The notes below the pieces were generated by a model that was not told the origin of the DNA, ran no database searches, and saw nothing but the letters and a program-made list of their open reading frames with translations. The translations under genes were made by a program, and so were the position numbers. A stretch of DNA of 64,000 nucleotides, from NCBI RefSeq assembly GCF_030867145.1, contig NC_134415.1:21616417-21680416 (forward strand), in the 5' to 3' direction. Shown piece by piece: positions 1-13,350 of this stretch; position 1 is the stretch's first letter, and every line of letters starts with the position of its first letter. Source of the stretch: Opisthocomus hoazin. Taxonomy: Eukaryota > Chordata > Aves > Opisthocomiformes > Opisthocomidae.

Positions 1-1713
1 TCCCTTGATTTAAGTTTCCATAGTCCTGTGAAACTCTTAGCTATCATCTTAAAAAAGCAAAAGAACAAAAGGAAAAAAGTAAACTGATTTTAAGACTACA
101 GAGAAAGGTGGAAAACCATAAATCCTAAGAGCTCAAAAATAAGAAGGCCAAGTCCCTCCTCCCAAAATGATTTGTGGTAAAATGCTATAATTTTTCAATC
201 AATCAGCTCCATATTTTGGAGGTCTGATTCACTTTGAAATGCTTAGTGTTGTTAATGCCTCTGTCTCACTGTGCTGGATAATTATTCTCTGTGCCATGAC
301 ATTTCCCAGAAACTCTCAACAGAGTCAGCACTCCCATCATGCCAGAGGCTGTCCAAAAATTCAAAATTTAAAAAGGGGAAAAGTCATGTAGCATGTCAGT
401 GAAATTAATTTTACCACAACCTAATATGCAAATGGATTAACAAAATGCTGTTTAAACTACAACATTATAGTTTGCCTCAATCCTTGTCTAAAATCAAACT
501 GGAAGAGATGTTAGAAGACCTTCTGCAAAAATATCTAAGAATGCATCAGGTTATTTTTCTCTAGAGGTAAACCTGTGTCATATACAGAATATAGTATAGC
601 CTTGGCAAACATTTACATAGGCAAATGCTTATGCATATATGAATACCTATTTGAAATTCCAAGGCTCTGTCACTGTTACAAAAATGATTACTGACAGCCC
701 TGTCTAATTCTGTATACGATCTGCGGCTCATCCGCTGTACCCAAAGTTCTTCCACATAGAAACTATTGCAAGAGCAACTACATAATATGCTGCTTATAAA
801 ATGTCTAAGTACTTTATTAGCTCTGCATACCTAGTTATCTTATGCTACTCTGCTATTCATAAGAAAATTGCTTGCTGTTATCACAGGAACGAACTTGTGG
901 TATCACCAGTGAATTTCCAGTGCATTCCGATCCAGAAGGGGCATGCAGACTCTCCCACCAAATCAGGGGACCATGGATAAAATTTCAAGGAACTTCCCGA
1001 GTGTTATGTATTATTCTTTATCTGTATGATTAACAGCTAAGTCTGCAAGGCATAATACAACATTTTAGGCTCATCTTTGATGGAAAAACTTGATACAACA
1101 CTAGTAGGAAAAGGAACTCTTGTTTATGGCACCTAGCCTGTTTTATGATTAAGAGATTTTCATTAGTATTTTCAGCTCCGAAGTTCAGCAGAGGTAATGG
1201 TCAATGTATTACCTACAGCCCACTTACCAGTTGATTTCACTGGGACAACTGATACATGCACGAAGTATGGCAGTACTATCTAAATAACCATCCACGACTT
1301 ACCTTCATTTTCAGTATGTATCTCCCTACCATCTACAGCCTAAAAGGCATCTGGTTTTGTTTCTCAAGCCAGGCTGGGAATGAGAAGGGAACATGGGCTA
1401 AATTCCTGGAGGGTGTAGAAGCTCAGTTTGAATGTTGCCCTGAAATCCCCGAGATCCTCCTTTCAGTCTGCAGTGAGTGTCTGCATTTCAACCACAGTCC
1501 ACGCACAAAGCCATCTCCTGAGCCAGTGACAAGGGCACTCACACTGTGCATTTCCAGCCTGCAGAAGCCATGCCAGGGGAAGATGTGTGAGATGCACATC
1601 TAAGATGGCATGAATCACAGTCTGGAAATAGATATTTCTCTCCACTGATGGTAAGGAGAACGCAAGGTGATTAGCTCAGACTGGACATCAAACCTCCAGG
1701 TGATATGTGGTGA
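1..1713. other. Gene-free stretch
   Basis: AT-rich unique-looking DNA. No convincing exon, RNA gene or repeat was seen. The open frame at 1256-1603 has no recognisable protein. Confidence 0.6.
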
Positions 1714-1718
1714 ATCAC

Positions 1719-2779
1719 CGTACTGGGTTTGTGTGCCAATGTTTTAGTAGCCGGGAGCTACAAGGGATGGCTTCTGTCAGAAGCTGCCAGAAGTTTCCCC
1801 GTGTCCAGTACAGCCGATGCCAGCCAGCTCCAAGATAGACCCGCTGCTGCCCAAGGCTGAGCCCATCAGCAACGGTGGTAGCACCTCTGGGATAACATAG
1901 TTAAGAAGGGGGGGAAAAACTTCAGGGGGACAGAAGAGTCAGACGATGTGAGAAAAGCAACTCTGCAGACACCAAGGTCAGTGAAGGAGGAAAGGGAGGA
2001 GGTGGTCCAGGCACTGGAGCAGAGATTCTCCTGCGGCCCATGGAGAAGGCCATGGTGAGGCTGTGCCTCTGCAGCCCATGTGGGTCCACGGTGGAGCAGA
2101 TATCCACCTGCAGCCTGTGGAAGGGACCCCACGCTGGAGCAGGTGGATGTCTGAAGGAGGTTGTGACCCCATCAGAAGCCCACGCTGGAGCAGGCTCCTG
2201 GCAGGACTTGTGACCCCGTGGGGGACCCACGCTAGAGCAGTCCGTTCCTGAAGGGCTGCAGCCCATTGGAGGGATCCACGCTGGAGCAGTTTGTGAAGAG
2301 CTGGAGGCCGTGGGAAGGAGCCATGTTGGAGAAGTTTGTGGAGGACTGTCTGCCATGGGAGGGACCCCATGCTGGAGCAGGGGAAGAGAGTGAGGAGGAA
2401 GGAGCAGCAGAGACAACATGTGATGAACTGACCATAATCCGCATTCCCCATCCCTCTGCGCTGCTGAAGGGGGAGGAGGTAGAGAATTTGGGAGTGAAGT
2501 TAAGCCTGGGAAGAAGGGAGGGGGGGGGGGGAAGGTGTTTTTAAGATTTAGTTTTTATTTCTCATTACCTTACTCTGATTTGATTGGTAATAAATTAAAC
2601 TAATTTCCCCGAGTTCAGTCTGGTTTGCCCATCACAGTAATTGGTGAGTGATCTCTCCCTGTCCTTATCTCAACCCACGAGCCTTTCATTGTATTTTCTC
2701 TCCCCTGTCCTGCTGAGGGGGGCAGTGACAGAACAGCTTTGGTGGGCACCTGGTGTCCAGCCAGGGTCAGCCCATCACA
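1719..2779 (+). mobile_element. Solo LTR of an avian endogenous retrovirus, about 1.06 kb
   Basis: The block is flanked by a 5-bp direct repeat ATCAC (1714-1718 and 2780-2784). It starts CGTACTGGGTTTG (first base C where TG is expected) and ends CCCATCACA. The order of segments (TACTGGGTTTG, AAGCTGCCAGAAG, tandem GGAGCAG units, AATAAA at 2589-2594, GTGTCCAGCCAGGG near the end) matches a bird LTR family I recognise, probably ERVL-like. No gag-pol-env lies beside it, so it is a solo LTR left by recombination. Most expected CpGs are decayed, which suggests an older insertion. Reading frames inside it are by-products of the repeats. Family name needs a RepeatMasker check. Confidence 0.85.
2087..2380 (+). 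repeat. Tandem repeat of about 43-51 bp inside the LTR, 7 copies
   Basis: The motif CACGCTGGAGCAG or a close variant recurs at 2087, 2130, 2181, 2228, 2277, 2322 and 2368. Spacing is 43, 51, 47, 49, 45 and 46 bp. The units explain the long open frames seen on both strands here. Confidence 0.85.
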
Positions 2780-4324
2780 ATCACCACAAAGGAAAAGGGA
2801 AGAAGACAGCAGTCCAGCAGTCTAGTGAATGTATAGGAAGACTAGGTTAGATAGCTCATGTTGACAGATACCCCTGTTGACATCTAGATTTTGACACTTA
2901 GATGTTGACATCTAGATTTACTCAGATGCATCCCACCTTTCTAAACAGGTGGAACTTCTTCTCCAACTGACTTGTCAGTCTGTGGCTGAGCACAGGCTCT
3001 GGTCTTAGCTGGGTTTCTGCCTAGAGGTGGAGATTTGCCCTTCAGAGCAGCTTCCACCTCGTGAATGAGGCTTCTCCCTGCTCAGTCTACCAGGCTTCAT
3101 ATGCCTGTCATAGTGGCAGGGTCTGTGTCAACACAGCCTCTGCAAATATCCATTGAATCTAGCTCTTTGTGTGACTTTTGCAACTCTCATTTCCGAGTTT
3201 GGAAACACCCATGCCTCTGCTTAAGTCCGTGACCCAAGACTGCACCAAAACAGGGATTTAGCAGAAATAGTAGTAGGTAAGCAAGGAAACTTTTCTAAAC
3301 CAAACCAGTATCTGGTAATGGAGATTCATAAGGCCAAAATCCCCAAGGTTAGTGAGCCTAGTAGGCCATGTTTACTTTAACAGCTAGACATGAGTTCTTG
3401 ATGAATTGCTCTTCTTGTGGGCTGGTGGGTTCTCCCCATCTGTCTTTCCAACTGCTCTGTTCTAAGCACTTTCATACATTCTTACTCATAAGGTGAAGCC
3501 CAGCTGGAGATGGCAACCCGGCTCTCTTAAAATACAGTACAGGGAGCTTCAATGTGCTGATCTGATGAAAGTAAACCAGGCATCCCTACCCAAGCACCCT
3601 TCAACCCATGTGAGTGCAGCAAGCAGGAATCTCTTTGGGTGTTGGGAAGGGGTCCTCCTATTGGAGGACCTTCCTGTAGGACTAAGGATGCTCATGGTTA
3701 GTTGGTTAGGGGCTTGCTTTTTATGGAGAACTGTGAAAGCTGCTGGAAATTCCTCACTGTGGAATAAAACTATTCTTGCTTTGTAAGTTTTATGAGACAG
3801 GAAAATTTTCTGTACCCTGCTTTAATCGCATGTGGGTAGATCAAAGGTTGTAGGGAAACTCTGGGAGAATTAGAACAATTTTGTTTTCCACAGCATGCCA
3901 ACCAATTAAAACTAGACCTTTGCAAAAACATTCTTAATAGCATTATGTTAGCTAAATGATGATAAAGCATCACATGCCAAAAAAAACCCACAAAGTATAC
4001 AGATTAAGATATTGTAATATAGAGAAGATCTGTATCTTTATGCATCCATACCAGAAAATATAAAAAAATAAACATAAATACGTATCTTACTTAGATAACC
4101 ATCCTAGGTATATTTACCGTATCTTTTCCAGTGTATTACTTGTCATGACATTAGGTTTTGTGATCTGCAGCATTAATTCTTGACTACTCTCTAGATAATT
4201 ATGCAGACAGATGTACTATATAGAACATGATTGTTTCAGACACGGCACAAACACAGTGATGACACACCCTGCCTCAAAGAGCTCTCTGTCTGAAAGATGT
4301 ACTAGAACAGAATTATTGAAACAT

Positions 4325-4490
4325 AAGACTGCAGAGCCAGAAAGGACTTCAGGAGATAGTATAGTCCAACTCCACACATTAAAGCCAGCTAGTGTTAGAC
4401 CAACCACAAAGGTATTTGTCCATTTTCTTCAAAAGCTGCAGTGAAGGCAATTATACAGCATCCCTATACAACCTATTTTAGCATTTTATA
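4325..4490 (-). mobile_element. Old CR1 fragment
   Basis: AGAAAGGACTTCAGGAGATA and TAGTCCAACTCC, then a degraded copy of the upstream CR1 part (GTATTTGTCCATTTTCTTC, TATACAACCTATTTTAGC). Orientation is that of a minus-strand CR1 3' end. Diverged, so the edges are approximate. Confidence 0.6.
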
Positions 4491-4994
4491 TAATCAAATG
4501 ATGACAATAAATCAGCCTAATTTGCAGCAAGGAGGATATATCTGTAACATATGAAATATGTTACTGTTGTAAGGATGAAGAACAGCTGAGCACTACATTT
4601 TTATAACATCCATTCATGCACTGGAAAATTTTAACGACTTTCTGCCTGTAACCTTCTCCTTTTTAAGTGAATAAACTCATTCCTTAAGCTTTGCTTTGTG
4701 TTTTCTAAAATCTGCCATCAGGACAAAGTTTTCCACTGTCTTTAAAAGGATCAAGTAGAGCAGAATAATTACTTCCCTTATTTAAAGTATGACAGCCCTG
4801 TTCATTCATCCCAGAATGACACAATTTAGTCGACTCATCTGTAGTGTGAAATACTTTTGTTCCCACATACTTTTCCACTGTACTGCTACATAGGTGGTTA
4901 ATTTCTATATGCACATCTACAGTTTATCCCTTCCTTGCTAGACTAGTTATCCTCTTAAAGAAGAAAATTAGACTTGTTTGTCTAATGACAGATT

Positions 4995-5018
4995 GGGGGG
5001 GTGGGGGGAGGTTGTGGG
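4995..5018 (+). other. G-quadruplex-prone tract
   Basis: G7-T-G6-AGGTTGT-G3 can supply four G-tracts of three. No gene is adjacent. Confidence 0.4.
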
Positions 5019-5719
5019 CAGACACTTATCCATGCCTTATCTTGGCTCTCACATACTCATTCTTTGGTGTTTTATGACAAAATTCTCCAGGGCATGGAGT
5101 TAGGCTGATGAGTCTATCATTTCTGAGTTCTCTTTGGAGCTGGATGCATACCATTTCTCTTTCCCAGATCTTGTAGGTATCTATGAGATGACTGGCAATG
5201 ATTCAGACATTAATTTCAGCTAATTGCTTGAGTAAAAGGAAAATCAATAATGTCATACTTCAGGTGAATGGCAAAATCAGAGAGCAATTGCAGATTATCT
5301 GCTGTTTGATCCAGAACAGCCCCTGATATGCATAAAGATGCTGTCTCCAATTAATAGATATGGACATTTACCTTGTTCCGATTTGGCCAGTACAGAGCCT
5401 CACAGGTTCCCTCTGCACACCAAGCGGGGCAAGCCTGCCTTGTGCTTATGCTGTGCGCACAGCTCACGCTGGTACTGGGAGCCCCACACCAGTTCTGCTA
5501 GCTTTACAATTTTCTTTGTAATGAACATTTTGCAAGCAAAGCACAAGATTGGTTTCATAACAATTTGGGTTAAAGTGCAAATCTGTCATTAGGGAAAGCC
5601 TGGGTGGCTGGAGTGGCAAGCAAGATACATGAAAACAGGCTGTTTAGCATCTCCCAAAGGCAGCTTCAGCTGGATATGGGATGCAGGGAGAGGGAGCTGG
5701 ACCAGGTCTGGACCAGGGA

Positions 5720-5950
5720 AGCATGGAGTCTGTGGGTGCCAGGCAGCGTGCAGCTGAGCTGAGGGACAGGCAGCTGTGCCACGCCATCCTCAGCCAGGCT
5801 GTGCTGGCCCATAATGGCCCAGCTCATGCCATACCAGACTGTGCCGTGCCATGCTGTGCTGGCACGTCCTGTACCAGGACAGGCCATACACAGCTGTGAC
5901 AGGTCATGCCATGCTGGCTTGTGCTGGGCTATACTGGGCTGACAGCCCTT
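5720..5950. repeat. Degenerate short-unit tandem repeat
   Basis: Loose repetition of GCCATGC, TGTGCTGG and similar units. The open frames here on both strands follow from this pattern, not from a gene. Confidence 0.6.
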
Positions 5951-6941
5951 GCAGTCTCACTAGCAGGCTGGGGGATGACTGGAGGAGGCAGAGGTGTCCC
6001 AGGAATGGCAAGCTGTGCTTCAGGCAAAGCACCTATGGAGCAGCATGGCCCTATGTCAGCTGCAGGCAAGACCATCTGGCTGGCACCACACTGCTCTTAC
6101 CTCCAATGCTTTTTGCTCTCCCACTGGTGATTGAGTATTTCTCCTCTAGTTTTCCCTCTTCCTAATTTCTCCATCTTAGACAGTTTTGGAAGGACATGTT
6201 ATCTGTACTAGGAAATCAGTTGTTGAGATCAAGGGTGTTTGGATTTTCCTGGCTCAAATTGCTGCAAATAAACAGAGCCAGGTTTCACTTCACTTTCTGA
6301 TGGAAAATTTAAAGAGAGTTGTGTAAAGACAGACTTAGACTTTCCCCAAAAGAGATAAATTTCAATACCAGTCAACTAGGAGAAAGTTGTGAAAACAGGA
6401 TTCTTTTCTACCAGCTCCCTTCCTAGTCAAGCGGCTGTAAACAGAGGTCCTTTTCCCTGTCAGAAGGTCCTAAACCTAAGGACGTCTTATTCTAGCAGGG
6501 CTGTGGAAGAGGGCTCTCAGAGCCTCCTCTTGCGTTGGTTTTAATGTCAGATGCAAAAAAGGAGTGAGCCATCTGGGGCTGCAGGTGCCAATGTCTTGGG
6601 AACGTTCTAGGACTCAGCAGGACATTTAGACCAGTTACATCCCCATCCTGCGATCGGGCAGGAGGGTCCCTGGGCGGTAATAGTCACTTCCTAGCTATGA
6701 ACCTCTACAGGACCTTCTCCACCCATTGTCTCCCGCAGTACGTGAAATCTGCCCTACAGGTCTGAGCTGTGAGATTTTAGCACATGCCTCCCAAGGCCAG
6801 GGAAACCCACCATTCCTGACACAAAGGGTGCAGCCAGGGGCTGGCTGGTTTCCTCTTTTCTGAACAGCACCGTATTCCTACTTCTTGAGAAATCATTTTT
6901 ACTGAACGAGATATCCTCTTGCTGTAATTGCGTGTTTTAAC

Positions 6942-6969
6942 TCATGCGTCTGCCACATCAGACGCATGA
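6942..6969. repeat. 11-bp inverted repeat, 6-nt loop
   Basis: TCATGCGTCTG (6942-6952) pairs exactly with CAGACGCATGA (6959-6969) around CCACAT. No adjacent gene is seen. Confidence 0.85.
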
Positions 6970-9900
6970 AGAATATTTTTAATGGAAAAAAATTGTTTCT
7001 TTTTTAAAAAGTCCTGCTTCCAAAACTGCCCAGGGTTTTAATTTTCTTTCCTTGATTTTTAATAACATGGATGATAAATAATCTGAAATTTACTCCCATA
7101 GATTACATTTGTGTGCTTTAAAATCTTCATTTCCCTTTGGAAATCCATTGCACACATTAAGTTCTACCACTGCTATTGTTCATTTTTTAATTCTGGATAT
7201 TCACATAGCAGTAGGTTAGAAAGTCCTTCTATTATTTCTTTTGTTGAAAGTATGTCAAGGATAAACCTTTCAGTAGGGGTTCTTTATGAGTCAGTATTTA
7301 AAGACCAACTAAAAAAGCTATCTCCATAAAAAGAGAAAAATCAGCAAGTAGTTACAAACATATTTGTCATTAATGAAATGAAAATAAGAACAAACACCAA
7401 CATACTTAATTTTGTTTATCCTCCATTCTAAGAATCTATTCCAGAGCTACCTTTTAAGATGCTTCTGCTTCAATCATGTATACTTTGAGACTAAAAACAA
7501 AGGCCAGATCTTGAAAGTGTTTACATGTATGTATTATCTCTGTTCACATTGAATTTGCCTGGGCTAACATGATAAATGTGATGCTGGTGCCAAAGTGTTC
7601 ACTGAACCAGGTCAGAAAGTACTCACGGACAGTGGTCTTCAGACCAAAAAAAAAATCTAGGAGCAGTTTAAGAAAATGAACGTTTAGTGTGTGATGAGAG
7701 ATTTGCAGAGCTTATCCTTTGCATTTAGTCTGACTGTGCTTTCCTTTTCTTTTACTAAGGTCGTTTGGCATTTACCTCTGGTTTTCCCCTGGCAAGCTGC
7801 TCAGTTCTTTGGCCAGTTTAAGGCTATGATAATACTGTGACGTTGTTAATTATTGGTAAAGGCATTTTTTAGGCAGCACTGCAGCGATGACTTAAGGGAA
7901 GTATTTGAATGAAGAAAATGGGAGATTAGCTGCAGGGAGGAAGTACGTACGAAAGAAAGGTACATTATGGAAAATGTGAAAACTGCTTTACTCAAAAAAT
8001 CTCCTTCAATAAATTGCATCTTCTGCTCAGTTTCTCTAATACTGGAAAATTTCCTTCCTTTCAAATAAAAGGTCATTCTTTTTTATCACCGCTTTCTAGG
8101 CTGCAGCCTTTTATTTGTGAAACTGAAAATAATGATTTATCCGGTGCTTTTGCTGTGACTCTCATTTTATTCAAGGATCAGGGCTCCTGTGTGTCAACTT
8201 GATTTTTATCTGATCGTAATTCATATGTTTGGGAAGAGGTTCCTCTACTGCTGTGTTGTGTGATGGAGACCTATTTTCTCATCCCCTCATCTCAGCACAC
8301 TCACTACTTGTAAGCTTTGTATTCTAGCTTGACTCTTCAGAGTTTATTTGATTTTTTTTCTGTATAAAAAATCCATGTCATTTGTCAAAATATTGAAAAA
8401 TGACCTTATGAGTATTACAAGACTTCACATTTAGAAGGGCTTGTCACTGTGTCCTTCTGCGTTGCAATCAGTAAAACAAGGAGTTAAACAAATCAAGCTT
8501 AATCCTAGAAATTTGTCACACATTGTGACCGGGACTGAAATTGTTCAGGACTCAAACTCGGTGAAATCTCAGCAATATTCAGATCCGGTTGAACAGTTCA
8601 AGACTGGAAATGTGCCTGAGTCACAGATCTGAACCCAGAGCAGAATCTTCACTTTCTTGAATGGATGGAAAAAAGAAGGGGCAGGTCTGGATGCAAACTC
8701 CCACTTCCTCTTAGAACTACTGAGTCTTCAGTAGAGTAACTGCAGACTTCTTCATTAAAGCCATTTTCAATGATTGGAATGTACACCTACATTTCCCAGA
8801 CGGCAAATTTCTATTTGGCCCTTTGGGCTGTATGGCTCATTTGTTGCATTACAACCTTAAACCCCTTAAGACCAGAGTTTTCTGCTCTGAAGTCAAATAT
8901 TTCCTTTCCAGTAAGTCTCTGTCCTTTTAAGTACATTTAGTGATGCTGTCTTGATGAAGGTCATGATGAGATGACGACCACCAAGGATATTGACAGGTTC
9001 TCCATTTATAAGCATCACTTACTACCCTTCTATTGCAAGTTCGTTTTTCTCCAGCTGTTTTATGGAAAAGATCTGTTTCTCAGAGTCTTGGATGTTGTGT
9101 TGAATAAAAGGAAATAAAATGGGAGATAACAGAAAACAGAACAAAAGAGAAAAAAATGCTGTGAGTTCTTAATGCCCAGCGAGGTAAACCAGAATAGCAA
9201 GTACTCATCTAAAAGGGTTATGTACAACAGTAGCTTCTTAAGAAGGTAGTTCGAGGAGCATGAAACGTGAAAGTAGTTGAATCTGTGGCATAAAGCAGTC
9301 CAGAGCTGGTCACTCTAGATATCCACCAAAAGTGACAGAGTTACATTTATTTCTGTAGCTAGACAGCTGAAAGCTGATGGCCTAGTAAGCAGTAAAGCTG
9401 CTGCTCTCCTCCAGGCATTCATAATTCCCACTGAAGAGAATGACTATAGTGAACGACTATTGCTCATGTAAAGACTACGCAAGCTACACCAAGGAAGTAT
9501 CTCTACCCAAAGTCAGATAAACTTTATGCAAATTTTACATTCACTAGCTTAATCGTGAGATCCTTCCATAACTGAAACTCCTACTGCATTTATTTGTTGG
9601 AATGACATTTAAACAAACCAGATTATTTTCTTCTCTCCAATAGAACTTCCTTTTTTTTTTCCTTCAGCCATACACTTTGTCTATACACACGCTACTCAGC
9701 TAAAATTGTCTCTGTTTATGGCCCCAGTACTTACTCCGTGCGAGTCCTCAGTAGCTTGAATCATCTGGAATGTGCAAAAATATACCTGCCCGCTTTCCTC
9801 TTACCAAAAATCCTATTTGTGATCCAGACATGCATAAACTGTGCCTCGAAGTAGACTGATTAATAATTTGAATCACTGTTTTGATTTGATTTAATTTGGC

Positions 9901-10792
9901 AAATGCAAATTCCTGACTTGAATAGTTTATCATTTTCCATTCCTATGTTTTTGTTACTTCCCAAAAAAAGGCTGGATTCTCACTGATTAGTAATCTAGTG
10001 CTCGTTTGCAGCAGAATGTAGCCTCTACATTAAATTGGGTCTTCTTTTTGCTAATCAGCAAGACATGTTCTCTACATACACAAGCATTTATTTAACATTA
10101 CATATAGTTATTCAGATTTCTAATGTTTATATTTTATGATGCTAGAAAAAGGTAGCTGATATTTCTTAGAGTTGATTTCTGTTTGATTTCTGATTAGTGT
10201 TAACCTATGTTTAGGTGCAAATTGAAATTCAAATATAATAAAAACATTCGGAATATTAATGTAGTGTTTTATTAGCTGAACAAAATCAGGTTAAATTCCT
10301 AGCTATAGGAATAAAAAGGCATGTCAAAACAAAATTTCATTTAGAATGTCACATTAGCTTCATGACTGGAATGATTGTTTCTGGGCATTCCATTCTTCGC
10401 AATTTTAAAGGTTAATTTTATTCTCAAACTGGCGGCAACTGAGTTTCTCAACGTCTTAGCATCTCTGCTGTAAAGCGCCTCGGCATGTGCACTGTTTACC
10501 TCTACAACTACCATGCTTTGTGTGCTGACTTACTGACGACCTTCTCAGAATTTCAGATAGAGTACTGAATTTCCTATTGGTATTGACAAGAAGATATGCA
10601 GGCTTGAGGACCACAGCTGAAGAAGCTCAGTGTTTAGAGTTTCTGATTTGCATCTATACTGCTGTGAGCACGGGCAGCCCCATAGGCTTGGAACAGAAAT
10701 CCTCTTCAGTCCTTAGTTTATTTAGACTTCACCTTTCCTTCTAGGATCATTCCTGCTAGTCATTCAACACTTCATGCCCTCTCTTTCTACAG

Positions 10793-10844
10793 ATATGCAT
10801 CAGATACTTATGAAGAAAGTGGCTGCACTACGCAAGCTTGCAAG
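10793..10844 (+). other. Orphan exon-like segment, 52 nt
   Basis: A pyrimidine-rich acceptor (CTCTCTTTCTACAG) and a strong donor (CAAG|GTAAGTGAATG) bracket 52 nt. Two of the three frames are open (one starts MHQILMKK). No partner exon was found, so this may be a non-coding RNA exon or chance. Confidence 0.2.
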
Positions 10845-13350
10845 GTAAGTGAATGTATATAGACAACCAAATCTATGGAATACTGTAGTTAAGGTGCAAG
10901 AGGCAAGTCTCATTTTCAGAACTCAGACTGCATGGTGGTGAACCACTCAAAGGGACAGATTCACAGCTAGGACCGAAGTCTTCATATGGCAGTAATGCTG
11001 TGCCTTGCTTGAGCCATGAAAAAGCTGGCAGATAGCTCTGCAGTGTCTCCCAGCCTGAAGAAGGGGAGCTGCTGCAAGGTACACAGGTTAAACTCCATCT
11101 CCAAGTTCTGGGAATACCATCCCCTTCTCATCGGAGGCAAGGGTCTTCTACAGACAACAGGAACAGTGCCAATGATTGATTGTCTGCGGCTTGCTTATAC
11201 CAGTAACAAAGATCATGACAGTGATCTCAAAACAGTATTTTTTTTAAGTAGGAAATTAGGGCTTACATAACATGATTTTATTATAGTTTATATAGTTATT
11301 TGCAGATTTTTCATGGCAGGACTGTTTCATGCCACAGAAATGCTATTTCTCTGCCAGTGTTTCCCAATCAGACTTCTTGAAAGCTTGCACACAAAACACT
11401 TGCCATCATCTACAAGCAGAAAAAGATTGGCAGGAAGGTGTCCTCTGTGAGAGGTACTTATCTGAGGAGTTGGCATCTCACTCTGAACTGAAATAGCCTC
11501 ATGGGCATGCTGCAAATATTTTCCTATTGCCGAGACTTCTCAGGCGGGGAGGGACTTGGCAGGAAGCTAAGGTCTGTATGAAGGGTAGATTCTGTGATCT
11601 GTTTAGTTAAGACCTAACCACCAAGCATACATATTTTACTGGCAGCTGCTGATGGCCCTGCTGGCCATCTGCTAGATTTGCCAGATCAGTTTTGTAAACA
11701 AATCAGAGATACCTGTAACTTTCAGACTGGAGCCTCTTTCTGGACAGAAAAAAAGATTTCTCACAAGTGAGGAGCTCTCCTTTCTATTGAAGGGGCTGAG
11801 GCTATCAAATAATGAGCATACTGCCTACATTTGAAAAAAAGGGCCCACATACCAAAGAGCCTAAAGTAATCTTTGCCTGACCCTACTATATTCCTACTGG
11901 AATGAATGCCTTGTGATACTGGAGGTTGCTTTATAATTGTGATAGCAAGGCTGCTAACACACTGGAAATAGATCACACGGGTAAAATATGATCTCTTTGT
12001 TTTGGCTGACAGACATCTCACAGGAAAAAGCAGAAGCTTTCATATACTGACCTTAGAAGACTGTAACTACTTTTATAAACTACATGGATTAAGATAAGTG
12101 GCTGCTGCTGTAACTCCAGCCTGACAAAGACTGGACTGGATGGGTGAAGTAAATGGGTTCACCCATAGTTGAACCACAGAATGTGAGGCATGCACTACAC
12201 TGTCTTATGCTAACAGGACTAAGAGTCCTAATGTCTTCTCCAAATGCACCCCAGAACTGCCGTAACAGTCACATAATCTACACTGCAATAGCAGCTGAGT
12301 AATAAAAAAAAAACAAACCCAAAATATTTTGGGAGAGAATTCTACAAAGAACAACATAGTAATTGTAACTCGTATATAAGATATTATAGATAGGTCTAGA
12401 TGTCTAACTGATTTTTAATCAGATTATATATGGTGGTGTACAATCATTTATATTCACGAATAGTCAGGATAACATCTTTTGAAATACTTGGAGCTTTAGA
12501 GCTCCCAGCCCAGTACTCCTCATTAGATTGCTTTTACAGTCACTGAAGCTCTGAAACCTGCTGCTGTGCCTACAGTTGTAGAAGTAAAATAATTCCTGGT
12601 GTCTACATAGTGCCTAGTATTAGAAAGTCAGGAACAGCTACACAGACCCAGCATGTCACTGTCTTCAGGAGATTTTAGGGAAGATTTTGGGCCAGCTCCC
12701 AAAGCTGATTTTGCTAATGACCCACATACCACGACCTTGGTGAAGCCATTTGCAGCTAGCTCCACAAAAGCGACATCGGTGTTCCAGTGCTTCCTTGTTA
12801 GGCCAACTCACGTGCAATGGGATCTTCAGCCTTGAGATGGGCACTGCAGCTTTCCTGCACAAAAGCCTGTGTGTTGTTGGGGGCTGAAGGATGAGATCCT
12901 CAAAAGCAACAATTTAAGTGAGAAGCTGCCTAAACTGTGTTAAGGTCTTAACGCTTAAAGGTTGGTAGGTATCAAATTGCCAAGATGAAGAAGAGGAACA
13001 TGTCTTCAGTCAGACTTTCACCATGAACTCCATTGTAGAGATAAAAGGCAGATCATTCTTACAGGAAAGACAAGCACACAGTGGGTGATATATGGGTTTT
13101 CTGATTAACTGAAGCATGTTTAAATATTGACTACTGAAAAACAGCAGTTCATTTCAGAGCTGTTCTCAGAAATTAAGAATGATACTCCTGTGAACTTTTA
13201 TCCAGACTTACAATATTTTAGAATATTAAACTAAGGTTGAACATTTAACAAAGCGCTTTGTGGACACATATGTATGGTATTGCTCAGTGTTGACAAACAG
13301 CAGGACAGTCACCAGCATCATTCCTGCAGTCTTGCAAGAAGGTCCAAAAT

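Larger units (their letters stand above)
2785..13345. other. Gene-free stretch between the two LTRs
   Basis: Mostly unique AT-rich DNA. It holds the old CR1 at 4325-4490, the G-tract at 4995-5018, the repeat patch at 5720-5950, the hairpin at 6942-6969 and an isolated exon-like segment at 10793-10844. No coding gene is supported. Confidence 0.6.

Noticed and set aside
1922..2451. Two overlapping minus-strand frames of 165 and 157 aa
   Set aside because: They read the internal tandem repeats of the solo LTR backwards.
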